The notes beneath the pieces are model-generated. The model was not told the DNA's origin. It did not search any database and saw only the letters and a list, made by a program, of their open reading frames with translations. Both the position numbers and the translations under genes were made by a program. This document shows, in pieces, positions 24,537 to 32,389 of a stretch of DNA of 33,107 bases (positions within the stretch are counted from its first letter, which is position 1; each line of letters opens with the position of its first letter). Source of the stretch: Candidatus Heimdallarchaeota archaeon (GTDB lineage: Archaea > Asgardarchaeota > Heimdallarchaeia > Hodarchaeales > Hodarchaeaceae); contig CP070665.1 in NCBI GenBank assembly GCA_020351745.1, positions 1,221,371 through 1,254,477 on the forward strand, read 5' to 3'.

Positions 24537-25718
24537 TTAGACTCTTGATAAAATAGTAACGACCACATTGTTGCCAAATCCGCCAAAATTTACAGCATAC
24601 GCATGTTTTGGGTTATTAGGAATTTGACGCTCACCAGCCTCTCCTCTAAGCTGCCAAACTAACTCACAGAGCTGTGCAACTCCTGTTGCTCCTACAGGGT
24701 GCCCACGGGCTTTTAATCCCCCTGAAGGATTGACAGGAAAGCGACCAAAGATTTCAGTTTCACCATTACGAACAGCAAGATGAGCTTTACCTCTTTCAAA
24801 AAATCCTGCAGACTCCAGTTCAGCTAATTCCAAAATTTCAAACGCGTTATGTACTTCAGCAAAATCAATGTTCTCTCTCTTTAATTCAGCCATTGAAAAA
24901 GCCTGATCTGAAGCATGCGTCACTGCTTTGAGAAAAGTTGGATCCTCGCGTTCATGGACAGCCATAGTATCCATACCTTGGCCAGTTCCAGCTAATCTAA
25001 TAAGAGGTTTCTCAGAGATTTCCTGTGCTTTTTCCATTGAACACATTATGATTGAAGCAGCACCATCAGTAACAGGACACATATCATAAAGATGAAGTGG
25101 ATCAGCAATGATGGGGTTATTGATTTTCGCTTCTCGAGATGTTAAAATACCTTCCATGGTAATTTTTTGCTGAATGTGAGCATGAGGATTCTTTAGTCCG
25201 TTCGTATGATTCTTGATTGCAATTCTAGCTAGATCCTCTGATGTAACCCCATATTTATTAAAGTAAATTCTAGCTAACATTGCACCGAGAGCAGGAAAAG
25301 TAATACCATAAATGTATTCAGCCTGAGGATGTGACATAGTGGCAATAAAATCAGTAACTACTGGTCCTGGGGCAACACGCATCTTTTCTCCACCAGTGAC
25401 CATAACGCAGTCGTGAATCCCTGAAGCAATGGCCATATAACCTATTCGAGCAGCAGTCCCGCCTGACGCTGGACCATTCTCGATAGATGCACCAACAGCG
25501 GGAAAAAGATTTAGGTAATCGATTAAAGCAGACCCCAATGCAGTTTGATTATTAATTCGGCCAGCTCCCATATTTGCAACAAATAGAGCATCTATTTGAT
25601 CTGTGTCAGCATCCTCAATAGCATCGAGAGAAGCCTCGGCCATCATTTCGATGAGGGAGCCTTCATAACGTCCCCACCGCCTTCCCATTCCAACACCAAT
25701 AATGGCAACATCACGCAT
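24537..25718 (-). CDS. Thiolase-fold enzyme without the catalytic cysteines (Ltp2/SCP2-like)
   Basis: A 393-residue protein of the archaeal/SCP2-like thiolase superfamily. The CoA-binding and C-terminal motif NPSGGLKARGHPVGATG (330-346, His340) is intact. The nucleophilic Cys expected in an ENACASGG-type motif is replaced: it reads ENGPASGG at 80-87, with Pro83 at the Cys position. The second Cys expected in HDCF is Ala292 (HNAF), and the last motif is NFGGFG. Normal thiolysis or condensation through an acyl-enzyme is therefore unlikely. A DUF35 protein follows, as with the Ltp2 aldolases, which also lack this Cys. The start is the ATG at 25718, overlapping the end of the upstream GNAT gene by 8 bases; a longer open frame to 25928 is a shadow in that gene. 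Confidence 0.85.
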   Translation of the reverse strand: MRDVAIIGVGMGRRWGRYEGSLIEMMAEASLDAIEDADTDQIDALFVANMGAGRINNQTALGSALIDYLNLFPAVGASIENGPASGGTAARIGYMAIASGIHDCVMVTGGEKMRVAPGPVVTDFIATMSHPQAEYIYGITFPALGAMLARIYFNKYGVTSEDLARIAIKNHTNGLKNPHAHIQQKITMEGILTSREAKINNPIIADPLHLYDMCPVTDGAASIIMCSMEKAQEISEKPLIRLAGTGQGMDTMAVHEREDPTFLKAVTHASDQAFSMAELKRENIDFAEVHNAFEILELAELESAGFFERGKAHLAVRNGETEIFGRFPVNPSGGLKARGHPVGATGVAQLCELVWQLRGEAGERQIPNNPKHAYAVNFGGFGNNVVVTILSRV

Positions 25719-26436
25719 TAAACCATTCTTCCTTAGTTTTGCGAGTAATTTGAAATACAACATCCTCAGGAAGTAAAATATTACTATTACAATTCCCCAA
25801 AAGTTCCTCTGGAACGGGTCTTTCACCAAAGAGCCGTTCTGGGACGACATAACCTTCCCAATTCTCTTTTGTGAGACAATAAGAAGGTACTCCACCCAGT
25901 TCATGCTCCACTTCGGGACGTGGTTCAAGTCTTAGTTCTTCCATCCAACGACGGAAGCCAATCGGTGATTCAGCTACAATATACACTTCTTCATTTCCAA
26001 GTAGAAAATGATTTTCCATCTTCGCGACGAATAAATGAGCCCCGACACGAAGCCCTCTCTTAAAAGTCATAGTATGAAGACTTATTCCCACTTTTGGATT
26101 AACGGTCAAGCGACTGTTCACAAGTCCGAGAACCTCACCTGTATTTCCATCTTGACCAAGAATTACATACTCATCATGGACTCTGTAATTTATGTAAGCT
26201 AAAAGTTCTCCCAAAATCCTTGCTCCCACAATATCGTAATACTGAAAGTCTGTCAGTTTTACAATATCATAAAATAATGGAATGACTTGTTTGACTTCGT
26301 CTCGATTAATTTGGCGAACAACCATCTTTGTTCCATCAGCTAAATTGATAAATTTTGAGGGGTAGGGCGTGTTTTCAGGATTTATCTTATTTTGCGGAGG
26401 ACGTAACATTTCTTCATCTACTGACATGGTTTTCAT
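25711..26436 (-). CDS. GNAT-like acetyltransferase domain protein
   Basis: A 241-residue protein. Residues 30-165 resemble a GNAT fold: the opening FINLADGTKMVVRQINRDEVKQVIPLFYDI is like the start of GNAT domains that begin with DGT.V.IRPI..ED, and strands GEVLGLVNSRLTV and EEVYIVAESPIGFRRWMEEL follow. A clear acetyl-CoA pyrophosphate loop (R/Q-x-x-G-x-G/A) is hard to place; RGLRVGAHL at 127-135 is the best candidate. The last 70 residues (CLTKENWEGYVVPERLFGERP onward) do not fit the GNAT core. It is the first gene of an operon with the thiolase-fold and DUF35 genes, which suggests a CoA-ester substrate. Start at ATG 26436 or 26427 is unresolved. Confidence 0.6.
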   Translation of the reverse strand: MKTMSVDEEMLRPPQNKINPENTPYPSKFINLADGTKMVVRQINRDEVKQVIPLFYDIVKLTDFQYYDIVGARILGELLAYINYRVHDEYVILGQDGNTGEVLGLVNSRLTVNPKVGISLHTMTFKRGLRVGAHLFVAKMENHFLLGNEEVYIVAESPIGFRRWMEELRLEPRPEVEHELGGVPSYCLTKENWEGYVVPERLFGERPVPEELLGNCNSNILLPEDVVFQITRKTKEEWFNA

Positions 26437-26621
26437 CTCATAAATAGGGATTAAGAAATCGTTTTTTAGGGATTAAAATTCTTTTTCTAGCCATTACCTC
26501 GAATTGTTTTAATTAAGCATTCCTATTAAGACAAACACAACCTTTGAGATTTTAAAAATAGATATCATTTTACTTTCATAAGAGAAAAATACTCTATAGC
26601 AATCCAAGGATGCAAGAAAAA

Positions 26622-27884
26622 ATGAACTTAGGAATTGAAAATGCCTTTACGCGGGAAGGTAAACTGGTGAATATTTTAATTGATTACGGTGTTATCAGAG
26701 AAATAACTGAAACGAAATTGAATGCAGCTGACCAAGTCATTGATGCAAAAGGCTCTTTGGTTACTGAAAGCTTTATTAGCCCTCATAACCACCTGGATAA
26801 GGCATTCATTGGCGATATCATTGAACCAAACGTATCAGGAACTCTTTGGGAAGCTATTCAGAAAACATGGGAGGTGAAAAGAAATTACACAGCAAAGGAT
26901 ATTCAAAAACGAGCTAGTCAAGTTATTGATCAACAGATCAAATATGGGGTAACCCATATTCGAACCCATGTTGATATTGATTCAATAGGTAAATTTATAC
27001 CCCTGAAAGCTCTTCTTGCTGTTAAAGCAGCTTATAAGGATATTATTGATCTTCAAATAGTCGCTTTTCCCCAAGAGGGAATTCTGAAAGATGAAGGGAC
27101 TGAATCCTTATTGTATACCGCAATGGAGACTGGTGCAGATCTAATAGGTGGTATGCCTCATAATGAACATACTCCTCAAGATTCCCAACATCATATTAAT
27201 ATTCTGTTCGATATTGCAAAACAGTTCAATGTGGATATCGATTCTCATACAGATGAGACTGATGATCCGAACTCTCGAACACTCCAGTACCTTGCATCCA
27301 GCACTATTAAGCGTAATTACAATGATCGTGTCGCAGTCGATCATATTTGCTCACTTGCTGCGCAAAATGATTATTATGCAGCTAGAATCATCGATTTAGT
27401 TAAGACTGCGAATATCAACGTTGTATCTAATCCAGGTACAAATATGGTCTTACAGGGAAGATTGGACAGCTATCCTAAACGAGTTGGGATCACTCGTGTT
27501 AAAGAATTGCTCAACGCTGGTGTAAATGTCACCTGTGGTCAAGATTGTATTAATGACCCATATTATCCATTTGGAAAAGGCGATATGCTTGAAGTAGCCC
27601 TATTACTTGGACATGCAGCGAAAATGACTACACAATCTGAGATAGAAACTTTATATGATATGATTACTTATAATGCAGCAACAACAATTGGAATCTCTGA
27701 CCATAAGCTTGATGTTGATACTCCAGCCAATCTCGTTATTCTTCATGGCGTGAAGACCGTAAACGAAGCTATAAGAAAAGCTCCTCCAGCAAGAACGACA
27801 ATAAGAAAAGGAAAAATCATTTCTAAAACCTCCATAACAGAAGATCATTTTTATGAACCAAAACAGGATAGAACTAGTGATTAA
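26622..27884 (+). CDS. Amidohydrolase, cytosine deaminase-like (CodA/AtzC group)
   Basis: A 420-residue metal-dependent deaminase. Ligands and catalytic residues of the CodA group are visible: His55 and His57 in PHNHLDKAF, Gln151 in AFPQEGI (pyrimidine O2 contact in CodA), His209 and Glu212 in DSHTDE, His241 in VDHICS and Asp308 in CGQDCINDPYYP. The GTNMVLQGRLDSYPKR and GITRVKELLNAGVNV segments match CodA closely. At the pocket, E. coli CodA has HDD followed by a Trp; here it is QDC and Tyr, so the substrate may differ from cytosine (isoguanine, creatinine or triazine-type compounds are acted on by relatives). The ATG at 26622 is preferred since AAGGAT lies 10 bases before it; an ATG at 26610 sits directly on that site. 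Confidence 0.82.
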   Translation: MNLGIENAFTREGKLVNILIDYGVIREITETKLNAADQVIDAKGSLVTESFISPHNHLDKAFIGDIIEPNVSGTLWEAIQKTWEVKRNYTAKDIQKRASQVIDQQIKYGVTHIRTHVDIDSIGKFIPLKALLAVKAAYKDIIDLQIVAFPQEGILKDEGTESLLYTAMETGADLIGGMPHNEHTPQDSQHHINILFDIAKQFNVDIDSHTDETDDPNSRTLQYLASSTIKRNYNDRVAVDHICSLAAQNDYYAARIIDLVKTANINVVSNPGTNMVLQGRLDSYPKRVGITRVKELLNAGVNVTCGQDCINDPYYPFGKGDMLEVALLLGHAAKMTTQSEIETLYDMITYNAATTIGISDHKLDVDTPANLVILHGVKTVNEAIRKAPPARTTIRKGKIISKTSITEDHFYEPKQDRTSD

Positions 27885-27922
27885 CCTCATCAGAGTGAAT
27901 CACTGGTAGAGCTAGCGATAAA

Positions 27923-29020
27923 ATGATTCTCATTAAACCCTCTCAATTGATATTTCTGGTTCTTATCTTACCTATATTAACAAAATCACCCTTAATAAAT
28001 TCTGAACCTGTGAACGCTTGGGCCGCTAGAACACATGGATGGCTATCTGAGGTAGCTATTCGATTGATGCCTTCTCCTTGGGATACTCGATTGAATAATT
28101 ACCTACAGTTCTTCCACGTTCACTCTGAAGAACCTGATATTATCCGTCATCAGGCGAGTGGGGTGGAATATATGAAAGAAGCTGCTCGGCATCATGTTGA
28201 TGCTGATGTTAGACCTGATATATATGGAAATGCAACTCATCATCCACAGCCAGAATTTGATATGACCTACAATTCAGACGACCCAAGAAAGAGCAGTGAT
28301 TATCAGCTAGGTGTCGCTCCTTGGGCTGTTGAAAACTGGACAATACGATTATCAGAAGATTTATTGATATATGATTGGGATTCTGAGAAAATACTAATGG
28401 ATATGTGTATGCTAGCTCACTATTTACAGGATTCTTGGATGCCATTCCACGCTGTTTCATACTATGACGGTCAAAAAGTTCCTGTTTATGGACCAGACGC
28501 AGGGTTGTTTTATAAAGGAGGACAAAAAGGAATCCATAATTACATTGAAAAAGATCTGATTGAGAATTTATATACTGGTGAAATTAATGATATTCTTGAG
28601 AAAGTCACAGGTGAAGCTCAACATGTTAATCCTTACATGGCAAGTTTGAGGGGAATTTTAACTGGTCAGGCTGTTGCTGATGAAATTCTTAACGTAGTGG
28701 ATGTCTATGGTTATACATTTGGTGATAATACTTGGTTACGAGCAGTATGGGATTTAACAGGTGATCCTGAGGGTAATTTGACAAAAAGACTTATTAATGC
28801 CAGTATTGAAACTGCTAATGTATGGTATACTGCATTTAAAGATGCAGGCTTGATTGAGAAGGAGACAACAACATCTACCGCAATTACTACCACTACCACC
28901 ACAACGACAAAAAGTCAGACCTCTGTTGGGAGTACAGATTTATCAAATCTAGAGCTGATTGTAATCGCCTCTTTGACTGGAGTCAGTATTTTGACTATTA
29001 TAAAAAGGAGAAAAATATGA
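27923..29020 (+). CDS. Surface-anchored zinc hydrolase of the S1/P1 nuclease - phospholipase C superfamily
   Basis: A 365-residue protein with a signal peptide (about 8-30). The likely mature N-terminus is at Trp33, as required in this family, where the terminal Trp binds zinc. Trp33 and His38 (WAARTH) have the Trp1/His6 spacing of P1 nuclease. Asp93 and His106 or His107 fit the bridging Asp and next His. His166, Asp170 and His176 (AHYLQDSWMPFHA) have exact H-x3-D-x5-H spacing, and His205 and Glu209 (IHNYIE) have H-x3-E spacing as in bacterial phospholipase C. A Thr-rich linker (313-335) leads to one C-terminal helix and a KRRKI tail, so the enzyme is tethered outside the cell. Substrate could be nucleic acid or phospholipid. 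Confidence 0.82.
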   Translation: MILIKPSQLIFLVLILPILTKSPLINSEPVNAWAARTHGWLSEVAIRLMPSPWDTRLNNYLQFFHVHSEEPDIIRHQASGVEYMKEAARHHVDADVRPDIYGNATHHPQPEFDMTYNSDDPRKSSDYQLGVAPWAVENWTIRLSEDLLIYDWDSEKILMDMCMLAHYLQDSWMPFHAVSYYDGQKVPVYGPDAGLFYKGGQKGIHNYIEKDLIENLYTGEINDILEKVTGEAQHVNPYMASLRGILTGQAVADEILNVVDVYGYTFGDNTWLRAVWDLTGDPEGNLTKRLINASIETANVWYTAFKDAGLIEKETTTSTAITTTTTTTTKSQTSVGSTDLSNLELIVIASLTGVSILTIIKRRKI

Positions 29021-29495
29021 TTATTACAAACCACAAACTGATTAATATTACTTCTGGAATTATACCAGTTTTCTTGTAATTCAAGTTGGGAGTCCACATA
29101 AAGAGAGAAGAGCGTACCTTATCTGCTATAGGGTGTAAATAATATTGTTTACCCCATTCGGGGTTATTTTTTCTTGATGCGATATTACGTAAGGTATACC
29201 AATCCCATAAGTCAGGAAGATTGGCAAACAGCATTCCGAACCAATACCCTTGAAAGAAAAGTATAATAATAATAATTCCAGACAGGTATACAAAAATATG
29301 CCATGTAAGCCAGAAATTATCATGAATCCTTTCTGGAGGGTGGTACGTAAGTCTCGAAAGGCCATCCAAGAAGAAGTGCGAGTAAAAAGCGATTATCGCT
29401 ACTAATATTACAGCTAACCACGTTGGTGTCGGAACCACTACGCTAATAAGATACTGAATTAAAATACCTACAATCAAGTGTGTAGGGAGCTGCAT
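28998..29495 (-). CDS. Membrane-bound metal-dependent hydrolase-like protein
   Basis: A 165-residue protein with about four membrane helices (near 7-22, 24-44, 66-86 and 146-164). The opening MQLPTHLIVGILI with a His in the first helix, SHFFLDGLSRLTYHPPE (39-55) and ANLPDLWDWY resemble the YdjM/DUF457 membrane proteins, where His and Asp residues near the membrane may bind a metal. No activity has been firmly shown for that group, so the name is by resemblance only. Its last 23 bases overlap the end of the convergent zinc-hydrolase gene, which excludes a terminator between them. Confidence 0.6.
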   Translation of the reverse strand: MQLPTHLIVGILIQYLISVVVPTPTWLAVILVAIIAFYSHFFLDGLSRLTYHPPERIHDNFWLTWHIFVYLSGIIIIILFFQGYWFGMLFANLPDLWDWYTLRNIASRKNNPEWGKQYYLHPIADKVRSSLFMWTPNLNYKKTGIIPEVILISLWFVIIIFFSFL

Positions 29496-29532
29496 TATTG
29501 GTTTTCCTAGTCAATTCTTTGTAAATAGTAGA

Positions 29533-30096
29533 TTACTTTGAAAATCTTTGATATATAAACCATAAAATACTTACTATCCAAAAAATAACAACAATTATAA
29601 TTAAACCGAATTTAAGAGATGCAAAGATTGACGCTAGTAGGGGAGAAAACGGAGGAAAATTGGTTGGTGATGAAAGCATTAAAATAAGATTAAAATTTTC
29701 TAAGGCATCAAAAAGAGCAGCGACAAAGGGAATCAATGTCATATATAATCCGATGAGTTGTATTTGTCCAGATAGAAGTTTACGGGATATCAGTAGAGTC
29801 ACAGATGCAAGAAAGATCGAATAGGCCACTAGGAACCCAAAATCAACAAGAGTGACATTTAGCTCTTGAGCTACTAAGTCATCTGTCCAGGTGTTGAAAA
29901 TCTGATTGATTTTTTCAGCAGTCCAGGCAAATTCTAATTCCATTACTCCATATGGACTTACAGCTTTCAGTGCTGCTTCTGTTGGACGCATTAACATCCA
30001 GATGATAATAGAAGCAACTGCAGATAATAAAGCAAAAATAATGACAATATTTTGTGATGGAGTTTCTTCTAAGTTCTGTATGTACGAATGTTCCAT
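29533..30096 (-). CDS. Four-helix membrane protein of unknown function
   Basis: A 187-residue protein from the ATG at 30096; an in-frame TTG at 30105 lies inside the likely GAGAG ribosome-binding region. Helices lie near 17-35, 85-105, 113-132 and 157-180, with an outer loop of about 45 residues after the first (PTEAALKAVSPYGVMELEFAW...TWTDDLV) and a short basic tail (YQRFSK). There is no conserved charged residue within the helices that would suggest transport. No family is recognised. It lies 37 bases upstream of the DUF457-like gene and may be co-transcribed with it, and 34 bases downstream of the PhnN-like gene. Confidence 0.6.
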   Translation of the reverse strand: MEHSYIQNLEETPSQNIVIIFALLSAVASIIIWMLMRPTEAALKAVSPYGVMELEFAWTAEKINQIFNTWTDDLVAQELNVTLVDFGFLVAYSIFLASVTLLISRKLLSGQIQLIGLYMTLIPFVAALFDALENFNLILMLSSPTNFPPFSPLLASIFASLKFGLIIIVVIFWIVSILWFIYQRFSK

Positions 30097-30130
30097 TTCT
30101 TTCAACTCTCTGATGAGTATATAACCTATT

Positions 30131-30802
30131 TTATTGATCGGAACCTTTTTTCTGTTTGAAATTTAGATATAGTGTTTTCAGATAATCCGTTAATTCGTTA
30201 ACAGCCTTTTCAAGATCACTATCATTCTGAACTACTTTATCTGGAGGAAGCATGTCAATTTTAGCGTGCATTCGGATCTGTCTTTCATTCAGAAGGTAAT
30301 CAGTTTCTCTCCCTCGAGTTTTAATACGTTTTTCGGCGATGTTGATTGGGACATCAATTAAAACTATTTTTGATTCTGGGTACTTATCACGAGCTTCAGA
30401 GAGAATATTACGTGATACATTTACCAAGACCACTTCCCCTCGTTGAAGAGGAACTTCAAGAAGTGTTCGGGGGCATCCATACCAATTATTGTAAACATAC
30501 CAGGACAATGCATATTCTTCTCTTGATTTTTTTATCAGAAATTCCTCCTCAGATACATAGAGAGATTCCTCTGTTTTATCAGGGGATCTTGTTATATCTC
30601 TTCGAAGTATATTAACAGGAATCTCTTCTATAAAGAGATTATCTGAAGCTTTGCGCATTATTGTATCTTTACCACTGCCTGATATGCCTACAACAAAAAC
30701 CAGCAAATCACTAGCTATTTGAGACTTTATAGTGTTTGAATCCACTTTAGCAAACCACGAAACAAGATTTAAGGCAATTAAAACACAATCTTGTTTTCTC
30801 AT
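30131..30802 (-). CDS. PhnN-like P-loop kinase (ribose 1,5-bisphosphate phosphokinase or guanylate-kinase-like)
   Basis: A 223-residue P-loop kinase of the guanylate kinase superfamily. Walker A is GISGSGKD (39-46); the Asp after Lys, the later RRDITRSPDKTEESLYVSEEEF, YALSWYVYNNWYG and VVLVNVSRNILSEA blocks, and the lid KRIKTRGRE match PhnN. PhnN turns ribose 1,5-bisphosphate into PRPP. That sugar phosphate is also a product of archaeal nucleotide breakdown, so a salvage role with the phosphorylase and deaminases nearby is plausible though not shown. No phosphonate (C-P lyase) gene is in the window. About 30 extra residues precede the core, so the start may be later, for example at the GTG at codon 20. 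Confidence 0.78.
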   Translation of the reverse strand: MRKQDCVLIALNLVSWFAKVDSNTIKSQIASDLLVFVVGISGSGKDTIMRKASDNLFIEEIPVNILRRDITRSPDKTEESLYVSEEEFLIKKSREEYALSWYVYNNWYGCPRTLLEVPLQRGEVVLVNVSRNILSEARDKYPESKIVLIDVPINIAEKRIKTRGRETDYLLNERQIRMHAKIDMLPPDKVVQNDSDLEKAVNELTDYLKTLYLNFKQKKGSDQ

Positions 30803-30966
30803 ATCAAATTTAGCATCTCTTAAAAGTCAACTAAATCTCTTCAGATTCAGTTGATATTAGGATTTCTCTTGATCAGATCGGGTAATTAAAACGAAAATAT
30901 TGGGAATCAATCCAAATATCAATTTCTCTATGACTGAAAGCTGAAGTCTAGAAGATAGTGTGCTTT

Positions 30967-31506
30967 ATGACTAAGTTCATTTTTAAAATTGTTCTTATTG
31001 GGGATGGTGCTGTTGGTAAAACGTCAATTCGTCGTCGATATATGGGAGAAGGCTTTCAAACGGATTTTCTCGCAACAATGGGAGCAGACTTTACGTATCT
31101 TGAAAATCAAATTGATGAACATGAGATTAAGTGGCAGATTTGGGATCTAGCAGGACAACCAGCATTTAGAAATGTCATGAAGGCCTATTTTAAGGGCAGT
31201 ATGGGAGCGTTAGCGGTTTACGACGTTTCCCAACCTAAAACACTAGAAGGTATTGATTCTTGGATCCAAGAAGCTCAATTCCATGCAGAGACATTTCCAG
31301 AATTACCCGTTGTATTAGTAGGAAACAAGATTGATCTAAGAGAAGAAATTCCTAATTGTGTAAAAACAATAAGTGGATTTATCAAAGCAAAATCATTGAA
31401 TGCAGAGTTCATTGAAACTTCAGCAAAAACAGGTGAGAACATCCCTGACGCTTTTACTAGACTAGCACACCAGATCATCTCAAAGACTAATCTCGAAGAT
31501 GAATGA
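30967..31506 (+). CDS. Small GTPase of the Ras superfamily, Rab-like
   Basis: A 179-residue protein holding every G motif: G1 GDGAVGKTS (12-20), G2 Thr37 in LATMGADF, G3 DLAGQ (60-64) with the catalytic Gln64, G4 NKID (120-123) and G5 ETSAKTG (150-156). The pattern (TMGADF, WDLAGQPAFR) is that of the Rab/Ras-like GTPases that are numerous in Asgard archaea. The protein ends in SKTNLEDE with no Cys, so it is not prenylated and must reach membranes through partners, if at all. The ATG at 30967 is preferred over an in-frame GTG at 30958 as it gives the normal N-terminus. No roadblock, GAP or GEF gene is clearly recognisable next to it. Confidence 0.92.
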   Translation: MTKFIFKIVLIGDGAVGKTSIRRRYMGEGFQTDFLATMGADFTYLENQIDEHEIKWQIWDLAGQPAFRNVMKAYFKGSMGALAVYDVSQPKTLEGIDSWIQEAQFHAETFPELPVVLVGNKIDLREEIPNCVKTISGFIKAKSLNAEFIETSAKTGENIPDAFTRLAHQIISKTNLEDE

Positions 31507-31596
31507 ATAAACAATTCGCGTTAAAATCTGATATTTTATTTGAAAAAAGAGGAGAGAGAGAATTTTGTTTTATTCGAATCTTGAGGGATTTTTGCT

Positions 31597-32226
31597 TTAC
31601 ATGCCAAGGAGTGCCCATATCCCACCAGGTTCGTTGAGGAGAACTATTAATAACCCTTGAATGGTGAGAAGACCACAAAAAATGATAACAACAGGAGCCC
31701 AACTGATCAACTGTAATATTCGATCTATTGTAAACTCTGTAAACCATGTAACAACAAATAGAATTCCAACAATGATCACAATTACTAGAATTACGAGCCA
31801 AAGAGGGATTTCGATGTCACCAAGGACTGCTGGACTAGAAACTCCTTCACTAAAATCAGCAAAAAATAAAAATAATCCAGCTAATGCTCCGAAAGCGATT
31901 ACTGCAATAATTGCTGCTATTGGTGTATCTTTAAGTGGTTCCGCAAGCATGGAGGAACCAGCTAAGAAGATCAATAATATTGTTAACCAGTGAACCATTG
32001 TTACTTCAGGAGAATCTGGCATAAATATATCGTCTAAAACCCATTCGTAAATCGCCCAGAGGTTCACTAATCCTATCACTATGCTTGTACCCAAAGCCAA
32101 GTACTTAAGGATACTGGATTCATCGTCCTTTGATTTTAGTAGCTTGTTTATACCATAAGCAAGGCCAATAATGCCTGCAATAATTACAATATAAGGTAAT
32201 AACAGATCTAAAATACTTTCAAACAT
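31597..32226 (-). CDS. Multi-helix membrane protein of unknown function
   Basis: A 209-residue protein with about six membrane helices (near 7-25, 41-62, 80-96, 102-124, 140-162 and 175-198) and short loops, the most polar being LLKSKDDESS after the first helix and a loop with DDIFMPDSPE. No transporter, enzyme or scaffold motif is seen. The start is the ATG at 32226, with GTGAT 4 bases before it; the in-frame GTG at 32235 is part of this site. The arrangement is identical to that of the penicillin-acylase gene. It is convergent with the GTPase gene, with a T-rich spacer of 90 bases. Confidence 0.68.
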   Translation of the reverse strand: MFESILDLLLPYIVIIAGIIGLAYGINKLLKSKDDESSILKYLALGTSIVIGLVNLWAIYEWVLDDIFMPDSPEVTMVHWLTILLIFLAGSSMLAEPLKDTPIAAIIAVIAFGALAGLFLFFADFSEGVSSPAVLGDIEIPLWLVILVIVIIVGILFVVTWFTEFTIDRILQLISWAPVVIIFCGLLTIQGLLIVLLNEPGGIWALLGM

Positions 32227-32389
32227 TTTAATCACTTCTCTAGGATACTGATAATATAACTCTTATTTTTTAATTAATAATAATTAATATTTGTATTGGA
32301 TTTCATACAATTCATATTTGATAGAAATCTTTACATTTCTTTCAATATCCTCTATGAAAAGAAAACTCCAAGTTTCTACAGTTAGAGTT

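Noticed and set aside
25719-25928. 70-residue N-terminal extension of the thiolase-fold protein
   Set aside because: It runs inside the GNAT-like gene in another frame; family N-termini begin at MRDVAIIGVG, and the ATG at 25718 fits translational coupling.
28870-28920. ACC/ACA repeats that look like a microsatellite or short tandem repeat element
   Set aside because: They are codons of the Thr-rich stalk in the zinc-hydrolase gene and stay in frame; this is a normal surface-protein linker.
31661-31993. 110-codon open frame on the plus strand
   Set aside because: It mirrors the hydrophobic membrane protein at 31597-32226 and has no promoter or ribosome-binding site of its own.
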